Part shown: piece after piece, positions 44,007-54,558 of the stretch
How positions within the stretch are numbered: position 1 is the stretch's first letter
Layout of the letters: each line of letters opens with the position of its first letter
Assembly (NCBI GenBank): GCA_004172865.1
Contig: SEBV01000015.1
Coordinates: forward strand, 79,975-143,974
Length of the DNA stretch: 64,000 nt
Reading direction: 5' to 3'
From: Gammaproteobacteria bacterium
GTDB lineage: Bacteria; Pseudomonadota; Gammaproteobacteria; Pseudomonadales; Cellvibrionaceae
Translations under genes and position numbers: made by a program
Notes under the pieces: generated by a model
The model's input: only the letters and a program-made list of their open reading frames with translations
What the model was told of the DNA's origin: nothing
The model's database searches: none

Positions 44007-45569
44007 TTATTCAACTGCAACCACAATTACCGATTTAGCTGGCAACTTAATACTTAGCTTTCCACCTTTAGCCTGCGCACTAAATGCTGCAGGTTTAATG
44101 ACTTCAGGCTTTTCAAACGTATTATGGGCATCCATTAATTCCGAAGTCAGCACGCGGCCTTTTGCTGAAGATACTTTTTCAGCGCCAAGATTTAAAGCTA
44201 CTTCGACTTCCTGTTTTGGATTTGTGTTAACCAAGGCCACATACAATTTTCCGTCTTTAGCGCGTGCAGCTGATGCACTTACTTCTGGAATACTTGTTGA
44301 ACCCAAAGTGTATTTTGGGTTGTTATTAATTGTAGTTGGCAATGACGTTGCATTTTGGAACGGCTTATACATATCGAATGCGTGATAAGTTGGAGTCAAG
44401 ATCATCTTATCTTTATCCGTCAAAATCATTGCCTGTAATACGTTTACCATTTGCGCAATATTGGTCATGCGTACGCGGTCGGCGTGAGCGTGGAAAATAT
44501 TGAAATTGAGTGCAGCAACAATCGCGTCGCGTAAACTATTTTGTTGATACAAGAAACCAGTATTGGTGCCAGCCTCAACGTCGTACCAGGTGCCCCACTC
44601 GTCTACATCAAATGCAATTTTTTTCTCGGGATCATTTTTATCCATGACCGCGACATTGTTTTTAATCAAGGTATCCATGCGCAAAGTTTTATCCAGCGTG
44701 GATATCCATTGTGCTTCCGGGAAACCGAGGGCGGCGCCTTTTACTTTCCACTCGCCGGTTGGAATTGTGTAGTAGTGGAAACTCACCGCATCAAATTTCA
44801 TGTTCCATTTTTCGCGAACATTTTTTGTTAAGGTATCCGACCAGGATGTGTCGTCATCATTACCACCAGCGGCGATAAAAATAGGCGTGTTATCTTTTGG
44901 TGTCTTTAAAAAACTCGCGTATTGATTGTAGAGGCTCGAATAAAATTGCGGAGTCATGTTACCGCCGCAACCCCAAGCTTCATTGCCGATGGCGAAGTAG
45001 GAAATTTTAAACGGTTTATCGCGACCGTTTTTGCGACGCAATTCAGCTAAAGTAGATTTGCCCTCGCCGGTCATATACTCAAGCCACTCAGCCATTTCTT
45101 GCGATGTACCTGTGCCCAAATTGCCGTTCACATAAGCATCAGCACCTAACAACTCAACCAAATCAAAAAATTCGTGGGTACCCACAGCATTATTTTCTTC
45201 AACGCCGCCCCAGTTGGTATTCACTTTTACCGGGCGATTCGCGCGCGTGCCAATGCCGTCGCGCCAGTGATATTCATCTGCAAAACAACCACCGGGCCAA
45301 CGCACCAGCGGAACCTGCAATTTTTTTAATGCGCCCACAACGTCGTTGCGCCAGCCTTTGGTATTGGGAATTTTTGAATCTGGACCAACCCATATGCCGC
45401 CGTAGATACCTGAGCCAAGGTGCTCGGCAAATTGACCGTAAACATCTTTATTAATTACCGCGCCAGGCTTTTGTACATCCACGATAACTTCAACTTTGTC
45501 CGCTGCAAATGCACTTGCAGTCATCAAGCTAAGGCTCACAAGCATCACTTTCAGGTTGAGCTTTAACAT
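44007..45569 (-). CDS. abf51A: Secreted GH51 alpha-L-arabinofuranosidase
   Basis: The 520-residue protein has a signal peptide (about 1-22, ending SAFA-AD) and a full GH51 domain. QFAEHLGSGIYGGIWVG and LVRWPGGCFADEYHWRDGIG open the barrel, the acid/base is E197 in FAIGNEAWGCGG and the nucleophile is E324 in AFDVDEWGTWY. The C-terminal beta-sandwich has the usual hydrophobic end (AKSVIVVAVE). It removes L-arabinofuranosyl side chains from arabinoxylan and arabinan. It lies downstream of the GH3 gene but is separated by its own terminator, so it probably has its own promoter. The family also includes enzymes with endo-activity. Confidence 0.94.
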   Translation of the reverse strand: MLKLNLKVMLVSLSLMTASAFAADKVEVIVDVQKPGAVINKDVYGQFAEHLGSGIYGGIWVGPDSKIPNTKGWRNDVVGALKKLQVPLVRWPGGCFADEYHWRDGIGTRANRPVKVNTNWGGVEENNAVGTHEFFDLVELLGADAYVNGNLGTGTSQEMAEWLEYMTGEGKSTLAELRRKNGRDKPFKISYFAIGNEAWGCGGNMTPQFYSSLYNQYASFLKTPKDNTPIFIAAGGNDDDTSWSDTLTKNVREKWNMKFDAVSFHYYTIPTGEWKVKGAALGFPEAQWISTLDKTLRMDTLIKNNVAVMDKNDPEKKIAFDVDEWGTWYDVEAGTNTGFLYQQNSLRDAIVAALNFNIFHAHADRVRMTNIAQMVNVLQAMILTDKDKMILTPTYHAFDMYKPFQNATSLPTTINNNPKYTLGSTSIPEVSASAARAKDGKLYVALVNTNPKQEVEVALNLGAEKVSSAKGRVLTSELMDAHNTFEKPEVIKPAAFSAQAKGGKLSIKLPAKSVIVVAVE

Positions 45570-45718
45570 AGGATTCTCCTAATGAGTTTATTGTTATTAA
45601 GTAATTCACTGTTCAAGACAGTTAGTTTTTATGGTGCGGCGTAATCATACAGTGGAAGATATTATTGTCATATAATTTAACAGAAGTTTACGAGTAAAAA
45701 GCAAATTTTAACCATTAA

Positions 45719-45752
45719 AAAAGGCCAATCCGTTTTAGCGGCTTGGCCTTTT
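45719..45752 (-). terminator. Terminator of the GH3 gene
   Basis: AAAAGGCCAATCCG pairs with CGGCTTGGCCTTTT around TTTTAG, with one mismatch, 20 bases after the GH3 stop. Confidence 0.87.
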
Positions 45753-45771
45753 CTATATCGAAAACAATAAG

Positions 45772-48030
45772 TTATTTAATAAACTTACCGTTTACATCCA
45801 AAGTAGCTGCATTCAAATGCACAGTTACGCTAGTTGCTTGGGCATCCAGCGCGTGTGACGCGAGAATGACTTTGTAATCTCCTTCGGCGATTTTCCAGGT
45901 TTTGGATGCAGTTTCATAAACCGCTACTAAACGTGGATCAACCGTAACGCTTGATGTGGTGCTTGCGCCCGCTTTCAAGTCAACTTTTTGGAAGCCGCCT
46001 AAACGTTTTGGCGATTCCCATTGCGCGCTAACTGGCGATACGTAAACTTGCGCAACTTCTTTACCTGCAACGCCGCCCGTGTTTTTCACACTGAAGCTTG
46101 CGTTGATCAAGCCATTTTTCACGCTTGCTTTTAAATCGCCCAATGCAAACTCAGAGTAAGACAAGCCATAACCGAATGGGAACAATGGTTTCAGACCTTT
46201 CAAGTCGAACCACTTGTACCCTACCGCCGCGCCTTCTTTGTATTCAATTTCGATACGAGCATCTTTAACTTCCGGGTAACCATCCAACACTGGGCGTGGT
46301 AATTGTGATTCTGATGCTGGGAAAGTCGCTGGCAAGTGACCTGATGGGTTAACTTCGCCAAACAAAACACGCGCTATAGCCTCGCCACCGTTAGAGCCAG
46401 GGTACCAGGCTTCAAGTGCTGCACCTACGTTCGAAATCCATGGCATAAGCACTGGGCCACCAGTTTCCAGCACAACGACGGTTTTAGCGTTAGCTTTCGC
46501 TACTGCAGCAACCAGTTGATCCTGATTGTCAGGCAACGACAAATTAGGCACATCTACCGATTCAGCGGTCCATTGATTTACGAACACCACCACGATGTCG
46601 CTTTCAGCTGCTAATTTGGCTGCTGAGGCTGCATCGGTACCGTCGTTATAGGTAACTTTGGATTCCAACGCGCGCGCCTGAATAGCTTTCAAGGGTGAGG
46701 ATGGGTAGTACAACATTGGGCCGGGGAAACCATCCGGGCCGCCACTGAAACCGGCCGCGCCACCTACTGGATACACTTGCGAAGAACCGCCACCAGACAA
46801 CACGCCTACGTCAGCATGTGAGCCGATAATAGCGATTTTTTTGTAGAATTTAGAGATAGGCAGAAGCTTCGCATCGTTCTTCAAGAGCACAATACTTTCT
46901 TCCGAATCTTTCTGAGAAACCAAACCATTGGCTTTAAAATCGATGGCTTTTGGATTTGGCGATGCAGGGTTATCCACCAAACCAAATTCAAACATAGGAT
47001 GTAATACGCGGCGCACCATATCGTCGAAACGCGCTTCGCTCACCCAACCATTTTGCACAGCTTCTTTCAAGGCACCGCCAAAATATTCCGAGTTATCAAA
47101 TGGAATTCCTGATTGCTGATCCAAACCATTATTGGCCGCTGGAACTGTACTGTGAGTCGCACCCCAGTCAGACATTACCCAACCTTTGAAGCCCCAATCT
47201 TTCTTCAGAACTTCATTCAACAAGTAATCACTTTCACAAGCATAGTGGCCATTAAAGCGGTTGTATGAACACATCACGGAGCCAGGATTACCCTGCTCTT
47301 TCGCGAATTGCAGCGCTAAAAGATCAGACATACGCGCTGATTTATCGTCAATTTTTGCATTCAAAGTGAAACGGTTGGTTTCCTGATTATTGAATGCGTA
47401 ATGTTTCAACGTTGAAACAACATTATTCGATTGGATACCGCGGATTTGTTCACCAACGATTAAACCGGCCAACAGCGGATCTTCACCGCCGTATTCAAAG
47501 TTACGACCATTGCGTGGCTCGCGCATGATGTTCACGCCGCCGGCCAACTGAACGTTAAATCCAAAACCGCGAGATTCCGAACCAATCATCGCACCGCCTG
47601 CGAAAGCGGTTTTTAAATCCCAGGTTGCAGCAGTCGCAATACCCGATGGCAACGCCGTTGCACCGCGTACATCTGGCCCGCGCTGACTTGCGATACCAAC
47701 GCCCGCATCTGCTTCCCATAAATTAGGAATGCCTAAACGCGGAACGCCGTAAACAAAACCTGCCGATTGTGGGTGTGACTCAACTGGGCGTTTGAAATTT
47801 TTCCAGGGAGCATCGGTACCAAAATAACCGAAAACCAATTTGAGTTTTTCATCAAAGGTCATTTCTTTCAAAACTAAATCAGTACGCTGTTGCGGCGTTA
47901 GTTTTTTGTTCATCCACGCTTTAGGCGCTTCAGCAGTTGCTTTTTTTGGCGCATCCGCGGCAAAAGAAGGTGCAACCGTAGCCAGAGCAACAGCCATTGC
48001 TAACAGGCTGATCTTTTTTTGAAAACCCAT
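45772..48030 (-). CDS. Secreted GH3 beta-glucosidase
   Basis: From the ATG at 48030 the product is 752 residues with a signal peptide (MGFQKKISLLAMAVALATVAPSFA). GH3 features are the N-terminal barrel with RLGIPNLWEADAGVGIASQR, VMSDWGATHS holding the nucleophile D288, and SESRGFGFNVQLAGGVNIMR. The C-terminal alpha/beta sandwich has KIAIIGSHADVGVLSGGGSS, and the protein ends in a fibronectin-like domain (KNTGGVAGKEVAQVYVSP). An ATG at 48123 in frame would add 31 residues without signal-peptide character, whereas GAGGAA precedes 48030. It would cleave beta-glucosides from cellulose or mixed glucans, in the periplasm or outside. GH3 also includes xylosidases. Confidence 0.93.
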   Translation of the reverse strand: MGFQKKISLLAMAVALATVAPSFAADAPKKATAEAPKAWMNKKLTPQQRTDLVLKEMTFDEKLKLVFGYFGTDAPWKNFKRPVESHPQSAGFVYGVPRLGIPNLWEADAGVGIASQRGPDVRGATALPSGIATAATWDLKTAFAGGAMIGSESRGFGFNVQLAGGVNIMREPRNGRNFEYGGEDPLLAGLIVGEQIRGIQSNNVVSTLKHYAFNNQETNRFTLNAKIDDKSARMSDLLALQFAKEQGNPGSVMCSYNRFNGHYACESDYLLNEVLKKDWGFKGWVMSDWGATHSTVPAANNGLDQQSGIPFDNSEYFGGALKEAVQNGWVSEARFDDMVRRVLHPMFEFGLVDNPASPNPKAIDFKANGLVSQKDSEESIVLLKNDAKLLPISKFYKKIAIIGSHADVGVLSGGGSSQVYPVGGAAGFSGGPDGFPGPMLYYPSSPLKAIQARALESKVTYNDGTDAASAAKLAAESDIVVVFVNQWTAESVDVPNLSLPDNQDQLVAAVAKANAKTVVVLETGGPVLMPWISNVGAALEAWYPGSNGGEAIARVLFGEVNPSGHLPATFPASESQLPRPVLDGYPEVKDARIEIEYKEGAAVGYKWFDLKGLKPLFPFGYGLSYSEFALGDLKASVKNGLINASFSVKNTGGVAGKEVAQVYVSPVSAQWESPKRLGGFQKVDLKAGASTTSSVTVDPRLVAVYETASKTWKIAEGDYKVILASHALDAQATSVTVHLNAATLDVNGKFIK

Positions 48031-48196
48031 AATGAATTCCTCAATTATGTTTCGAGTGACTGGAAAATTAGAATAGTTAGTAGAATGGAACAACTTAGGG
48101 GCCTGGAGAAAGCCGCTGATCACATCGTCTCTAATGATAGACGCTGAAAATTAATCGGTTGAGGTTTTTACTAATATTTACTCGAAAAGTTATAAA

Positions 48197-48238
48197 AAAT
48201 GGCCTCAACATTGCAGCATCTGCGATAAGAGGCCATTT
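48197..48238 (-). terminator. Terminator of the GH26 gene
   Basis: AAATGGCCTC and GAGGCCATTT form a 10-bp stem with a 22-base loop, 12 bases after the GH26 stop; TTTTTTAT follows on the minus strand. Confidence 0.7.
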
Positions 48239-48249
48239 AATAAGCAATT

Positions 48250-49512
<1,263 letters not shown>

Positions 49513-49721
49513 TTAGAATGAAGTCAAAACAACGTCCATTTATTTTTATTATTCCTACCAACGTGCCGCTGCTGTCTTTCTAATTGTTCTCTCGACGCCA
49601 GTGTAACCGAATACATTCAAAGACCAAACACATTCTCAAGACTAAAACATATCTTTATAAAGAGTTAGTTAAGGGAGATGTGTTACTGGCAATTAGAGCT
49701 TGAGATGGTGACGACCTATTG

Positions 49722-50069
49722 TTATTTGGAGTAGCGCACCCGAATGCCAAGATCAAATGAGAGGCGAATTTCATCTGCCGATAGCTCGACAGGAAAGTAA
49801 CAACCGGAAATATGTGCCTGGCAAAAGCTGGCGCCTTCCAGTTTGGTGTTGCGGAAATCTATGCCGCGCAAGTCAGCGCCGCGAAAGTAGGCATTACTTA
49901 AATCCAGGCCGTCGGCATCAAGATTACGCAAATCCAGGCCGCGAAAATCACCCGCCGCCAAAAAACCTTGGGTGGATTCACCCGCTGCTTTGCGCTTATT
50001 GAATTCAGCAATTTGTTCGGCTCGCAATAAATCGTAAAGCGGGTTGTGATGGACAATGGGGTTAGTCAT
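49722..50069 (-). CDS. Pentapeptide-repeat protein
   Basis: The product is 115 residues from the ATG at 50069, which follows AGGAA; an upstream ATG at 50123 would add 18 residues. Residues about 50-85 contain pentapeptide repeats of the A(D/N)LXX type (GDFRGLDLRNLDADGLDLSN, then AYFRGADLRGIDFRNTKLEG). The function is unknown; such repeats form a right-handed quadrilateral helix and are found in DNA gyrase-protecting and other proteins. It does not belong functionally to the GH genes on either side as far as I can see. Confidence 0.8.
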   Translation of the reverse strand: MTNPIVHHNPLYDLLRAEQIAEFNKRKAAGESTQGFLAAGDFRGLDLRNLDADGLDLSNAYFRGADLRGIDFRNTKLEGASFCQAHISGCYFPVELSADEIRLSFDLGIRVRYSK

Positions 50070-50439
50070 ATCAGTTCCTATTATTGTGTAGATGCTGCGG
50101 AAACCTGGTCGAATAACAAACATCTTATTTCCATTTGACTATAGCTCAGCGCGTCAATTTTGCGCAGTTTGGTGCTCCTGAATACAAATTTTCATCGCCT
50201 CAATGGTAATTTAATTTTCCAGACGGTAAACTTGCATATCAGCTGCAACATAGCAGTAGCGCCAGGATTCAACCATAAGATATTCATAGCGCAAACCCTC
50301 GGTCAAATACCTCAAAACGCAATCAATTAATTCACCTTTCACTAGTGTGGACTTGGCTTCGCCGCCATCTTGAGAAGCGCCTTCAAAACAAAACTTGGGG
50401 CTAATATCGCCCTGAAAAAGACACTGAGGAATTGTGAGA
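50070..50439. other. 370-bp gap between pentapeptide gene and uxaC
   Basis: The gap must hold divergent promoters for both genes. It also contains a minus-strand open frame of 79 codons (50211-50450, listed separately). No other hairpin or repeat stands out. Confidence 0.45.
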
Positions 50440-50450
50440 ATGCATTTTAT
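50211..50450 (-). pseudogene. 79-codon open frame, possible gene remnant antisense to the uxaC leader
   Basis: The frame is open from an upstream TGA at 50453-50451 down to the TAA at 50213-50211. It translates in the middle to LVKGELIDCVLRYLTEGLR and then YEYLMVESWRYCYVAADMQV, ending VYRLEN. It has no ATG at its upstream end; the first GTG in frame (in STLVKG) would give 43 residues and has no clear ribosome-binding site. It overlaps the uxaC start by a few codons. It may be a decayed gene or a chance frame; I do not recognise the family. Confidence 0.25.
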
Positions 50451-51855
50451 TCACGACGATTTTTTACTCGATACCGAGCAAGCCAAAGACCTGTATCACA
50501 ACTACGCCAAGCACATGCCCATCATCGACTACCACTGTCACCTTCAACCGGAACAAGTGGGCGATAACAAACAATTCCGCAATTTATCTGAAGTTTGGCT
50601 GGCAGGTGATCACTACAAGTGGCGCGCTATGCGCTCTAATGGTGTGGATGAACGCTACTGCACCGGCGATGCGAGTGATTGGGAAAAATTTGAAAAATGG
50701 TGCGAGACAGTTCCCTACACATTACGTAACCCGCTCTACCATTGGACACATCTAGAATTGCGCAAACCATTCGGCATTACCGACCGTTTGCTCGACAGCA
50801 GCACTGCAAAACGCACTTGGGATCAATGCAACGAATTATTGGCAACGCCGGAATTTAGCGCGCGCGGTTTAATGACGCAAGCTAACGTAAAGTTAGTGTG
50901 TACCACTGACGATCCCATTCATGATTTGGCGCATCACCAAAAAGTTGCAGCTGATAAATCTTTCAAATCTGCAATGCTGCCAACCTGGCGCCCCGACCGC
51001 GCAATGGCGGTGGAAAGTGCAGATGCTTACAACAAGTATATTGATCGCTTGGCGAACGCTGCTGACATCAACATCAGCACCTTCGATGATTTAATTGCTG
51101 CATTAGATAAACGCCATGATTACTTCCATGCAAATGGCTGCCGCTTGTCTGACCACGGTTTGGAAACTGTTTATGCAGCGGATTACACCGAAGCAGAAAT
51201 TAAAACTATTTTCGCAAAAATTCGTGGCGGCAACGAACTGGATGCAATTGAAATTGAAAAATTCCAATCGGCAATGATGATTGAATTTGCATTGCAAGAT
51301 CACGCTAAAGGTTGGGTGCAACAATTCCACATTGGCGCCATTCGCAATAACAACCCTCGCCTATTCCGCACGCTCGGTCCAGATACAGGTTTCGACTCTA
51401 TTGGCGACCACAATTACGCAAAACCTTTAGCGAAATTTTTAGGCCGTCTAGATAACGAAAATCGTTTAGCCAAAACCATTATTTATAATTTGAATCCTCG
51501 CGATAACGAAATGATCGGCACCATGATTGGTAACTTTCAAGATGGTTCTTCCGCAGGAAAAATTCAATTCGGTAGCGGTTGGTGGTTCCTCGATCAAATG
51601 GAAGGAATGACTCGCCAAATTGAATCGCTCAGTCAATTAGGTTTGCTCAGTCGTTTTGTAGGCATGTTGACCGATAGCCGCAGCTTCTTAAGTTATTCAC
51701 GCCATGAATATTTCCGCCGTATTTTGTGCGGAATTTTCGGCCGCGATATGGCGAAAGGTTTAGTGCCTAACGACACTAAAATGGTTGGAAAATTAATTCA
51801 GGATGTTAGCTACAATAATGCAAAAAATTATTTTCCGTTTACAGTGCCAGAATAA
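50440..51855 (+). CDS. uxaC: Uronate (glucuronate) isomerase
   Basis: The 471-residue enzyme matches E. coli UxaC over its whole length: FLLDTEQAKDLYHNYAKHMP and IIDYHCHLQPEQV (metal-binding HxH), WRAMRSNGVDERYCTGDASD, VCTTDDPIHDLAHHQ, NPRDNEMIGTMIGNFQDGSS, QFGSGWWFLDQMEGM and LTDSRSFLSYSRHEYFRRIL. It converts D-glucuronate to fructuronate and galacturonate to tagaturonate. I use ATG 50440 with GAGGA 9 bases upstream, because the GTG at 50434 is too close to that site. It is the only uronate gene seen in the hydrolase region; glucuronate would come from glucuronoxylan. Confidence 0.96.
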   Translation: MHFIHDDFLLDTEQAKDLYHNYAKHMPIIDYHCHLQPEQVGDNKQFRNLSEVWLAGDHYKWRAMRSNGVDERYCTGDASDWEKFEKWCETVPYTLRNPLYHWTHLELRKPFGITDRLLDSSTAKRTWDQCNELLATPEFSARGLMTQANVKLVCTTDDPIHDLAHHQKVAADKSFKSAMLPTWRPDRAMAVESADAYNKYIDRLANAADINISTFDDLIAALDKRHDYFHANGCRLSDHGLETVYAADYTEAEIKTIFAKIRGGNELDAIEIEKFQSAMMIEFALQDHAKGWVQQFHIGAIRNNNPRLFRTLGPDTGFDSIGDHNYAKPLAKFLGRLDNENRLAKTIIYNLNPRDNEMIGTMIGNFQDGSSAGKIQFGSGWWFLDQMEGMTRQIESLSQLGLLSRFVGMLTDSRSFLSYSRHEYFRRILCGIFGRDMAKGLVPNDTKMVGKLIQDVSYNNAKNYFPFTVPE

Positions 51856-51895
51856 ATCTGTAATCGCATAAGCGAATAATTTGTAATTAATAGTG

Positions 51896-51924
51896 AAAAA
51901 AGCCCAGCTTAGCTGGGCTTTTTT
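51896..51924. terminator. Terminator between uxaC and the CBM2-metalloprotease gene
   Basis: AGCCCAGCT-T-AGCTGGGCT with A-run before and T-run after lies 40 bases past uxaC and 15 bases past the converging gene's stop. It can serve both strands. Confidence 0.9.
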
Positions 51925-51939
51925 ATTTTCAGATTAAAA

Positions 51940-54381
51940 CTATTGTCTCCATGTGTAAGGTGGTGGCGCAGTAACTTCAGTAATGGAACTCACGCCCGCC
52001 CAATCATCATCAACAAATCCATAAAAATAATTGTTGGCTTTTGTTTTAGCGACAAATTCTAAATCACCCAACAAACTTGTAGTGCCTGTTGCTGATTGCC
52101 CGGAACCAAACCACCCCATGGGATAAAAAGTAGATTTCACTTTTGCCGAACCACTAACAGTAAAACTACTCGCGCCGTGCTGTGGATTCGAAGCAACGCC
52201 CAACAAGGTTAAAGCACCGACTGTACCACCAGAAACAGTTCCGTTAATGATGGTTGCTTGATCTTCAACGCGTGCTGTACCCGTTACACTTCCACCAAGA
52301 ATTTTAGCGTAAGGCCCGACAAACACTGTCGATGGTGTTCCAGCTGGCGCACAACCGCCGCCATTTGCGTGACGAACTGTACCTGTAGGACAGGCATCGA
52401 GCTGACCATTTTTAAATCCTTGCGGCCATGCTCCACTTAATTCGACCATATAGGGGTAACGATAAATAGAAGGATAAGCTTGCCCATCCGATGGATTATC
52501 CCAGGTGATTTTTTGGTATTGCGTTGGCGATGCGACTACCACCAAAAATAATTTTTCACCCGGCGTTAAACAAATACTTAATTCGCCATCAGTTCCTTTT
52601 TTCAATTCACTGTAACGCGATAACGTCATGCTGGAATTAGTTGTCACTATTCCCCAACGCCAACCAGAATTTGCCGCTGATTGAATAACGCCGCGAAATT
52701 TAACATTCACAGTGGTTGCTCCAGATTCAGGAAATAGTTGCGTGATGTTATAACCCCAACGTTGCGGTGCCCAATAATAGGGTGAAACAAAACGACGATT
52801 TTGCGCCCAATTAGTATCTAAAGATTCCAGCTGTGTTAAGCGCAAACGACGTGCGGTATAACTTTGCGGATCATCACTAATGCTTCCATAATTTTGACGA
52901 TACACTGCACCTTGATCACTACCGTCCAGATTTTTGTAATCCCAGGTGACGTTATGCATTGCCCATTCACCGAAGCGATCATTTAATTGTTCCACACTCC
53001 AGTTTTGACTCAACATTAATTTCTGCCAGGGATCGCGCTGACCATTTGGTGCGTTGTAAGCCCACATATTATTAACTGCACTTGGACACGATTTATCTTT
53101 GATATATTCAAAAAATTGCCAATTACAATAACGGTCACGCGTATTGCCGTAATATAAATGCGGCATGTTGGGCAGCATTTCAGAACAGTGTGGATTATCG
53201 CGGAAAATTTGATGCGGCATCCAATTCGCGTGTGACTCATAAATCCAGCAACCTACTCCACCGCAATCAGGAAAACCTTGCGTAGATGATTGCACACCGT
53301 GCATAAATTCATGCGCTAAGCCCCATTTATCCGCAGCCGCTAATGGCCCAATCCACATGCCCATATAACTAATTCCATTGCGCGACCAACCGCCACCTAA
53401 CAATGGATAATCGTTATCGAAATGCACAGCAGCTTTCCATTTCTGTGTTGAGCTGCAATAAGGTTCGGGGAAAAATAATGGTGAACCAAAATAACTCGAC
53501 CATATTTCTTCCAACGAATTTGCTGCAGTTTGCGCCGCCGCTAAAGTGATGTTAGTTCCGTCTTTCCAGTAAATTGCAAAATGCGCTGTTTCCAAACGCA
53601 AAGCGCCACCATTTTCTCCACCATCTTTAGGCGCAAGCCAAGTTCCCGCCGTACAAGTCGGCGCAAGTGTTTGACAGGAGTTTGTCGTCTGCCATGTGTT
53701 ATCTGCTTTAGGGGACGCACATGCAGCAATAACAGATGAACTGCTCGATGAAACAGAGGAACTTGTTGAGCTAGATTTACTACTTGATGAAACTACTGAA
53801 CTTTTGCTGGAACTGTTTGAACTTAACGAACTGCTTGAAGTTTTAGTAGAGCTATTCGAGCTTGCAATTGAACTACTTTTTAATGAACTTGATTTACTGC
53901 TAGATGAAAGTGAAGAACTTTTTATACTGGATGAATTTATTGATGAGGATATTTTTGAACTTGACGAAACAGTCGCAGAAGATGCCGAAGAAAAACTGGA
54001 GCCACAAATACTTCCTGTCACAACTGGAATTTCTGTTGCGCCGCCTTTTTTATCCACCTGAAAACCAAAACTGATATTTTGCCCCGGTTGAATACTGCTA
54101 TTCCAACTTAAGGCCGTGGCAGAATAAGGATTTGTTCCTGATAGAGTTGCGTTCCACACATTGCTAATACGATTACTGCCGGCATAAGTCCACCCTACCG
54201 TCCAACCATTGATAGCAAGTGTACTTTTATTGGTGATAGTAATCGCGCCCGTTAAACCTGTACCCCAATCATTAGTGACTGAATAAACACATGTGGCAGA
54301 TTGTGCATTTGCGTGGCTAGTTATACCGAGCAACAAACAGCAACCAAGCGCAAAGCCGCTTGAACTTTTAAATACTTTCAT
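51940..54381 (-). CDS. Secreted CBM2-linked Svx/AvrXca-like metalloprotease
   Basis: The 813-residue protein has a signal peptide (about 1-27) and an N-terminal CBM2 (about 29-126: CVYSVTNDWGTGLTGAITI and INGWTVGWTYAGSN). A poly-Ser linker (about 128-218) follows, then a large domain with LAHEFMHGVQSS (H357, E358, H361) and IYESHANWM (E382, H384). The HExxH motif followed by Glu 21 residues later fits a gluzincin-type zinc site. Surrounding sequence (HFAIYWKDG; WGLAHEFMH; YESHANWMPHQIF) resembles the Svx/AvrXca family, secreted type II effectors of plant pathogens. The C-terminal part (about 690-790) has Gly/Thr/Val-rich turns (VFVGPYAKILGGSVTG) suggesting a beta-helix. The protein substrate is unknown. 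Confidence 0.7.
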   Translation of the reverse strand: MKVFKSSSGFALGCCLLLGITSHANAQSATCVYSVTNDWGTGLTGAITITNKSTLAINGWTVGWTYAGSNRISNVWNATLSGTNPYSATALSWNSSIQPGQNISFGFQVDKKGGATEIPVVTGSICGSSFSSASSATVSSSSKISSSINSSSIKSSSLSSSSKSSSLKSSSIASSNSSTKTSSSSLSSNSSSKSSVVSSSSKSSSTSSSVSSSSSSVIAACASPKADNTWQTTNSCQTLAPTCTAGTWLAPKDGGENGGALRLETAHFAIYWKDGTNITLAAAQTAANSLEEIWSSYFGSPLFFPEPYCSSTQKWKAAVHFDNDYPLLGGGWSRNGISYMGMWIGPLAAADKWGLAHEFMHGVQSSTQGFPDCGGVGCWIYESHANWMPHQIFRDNPHCSEMLPNMPHLYYGNTRDRYCNWQFFEYIKDKSCPSAVNNMWAYNAPNGQRDPWQKLMLSQNWSVEQLNDRFGEWAMHNVTWDYKNLDGSDQGAVYRQNYGSISDDPQSYTARRLRLTQLESLDTNWAQNRRFVSPYYWAPQRWGYNITQLFPESGATTVNVKFRGVIQSAANSGWRWGIVTTNSSMTLSRYSELKKGTDGELSICLTPGEKLFLVVVASPTQYQKITWDNPSDGQAYPSIYRYPYMVELSGAWPQGFKNGQLDACPTGTVRHANGGGCAPAGTPSTVFVGPYAKILGGSVTGTARVEDQATIINGTVSGGTVGALTLLGVASNPQHGASSFTVSGSAKVKSTFYPMGWFGSGQSATGTTSLLGDLEFVAKTKANNYFYGFVDDDWAGVSSITEVTAPPPYTWRQ

Positions 54382-54507
54382 AAATATCTCCAGCTTATGT
54401 TGAGATCCTTCCGAAATTTATTGCACAAGGTGCTTATAAATTAACGAGAAGTCGCCGAGATTTTTTGCCGATTTTTTACAATTTTTATTGTGATTTTTTT
54501 TCAAAAA

Positions 54508-54543
54508 AAACCTTGTTACGATTTCGGGATCGTAACAAGGTTT
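54508..54543 (-). terminator. Terminator of the GH10 xylanase gene
   Basis: AAACCTTGTTACGAT and ATCGTAACAAGGTTT form a perfect 15-bp stem with a 6-base loop, 15 bases past the GH10 stop; TTTTTT follows on the minus strand. Confidence 0.93.
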
Positions 54544-54558
54544 AGTTAAAGCAACAGC

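Noticed and set aside
53696..54061. 121-codon acidic Leu/Glu-rich frame opposite the poly-Ser linker
   Set aside because: Poly-Ser DNA read on the other strand naturally gives long open frames of Leu, Glu and Asp (ELLLDETTELLLEL); the same appears opposite the linkers of the GH10 and GH74 genes.
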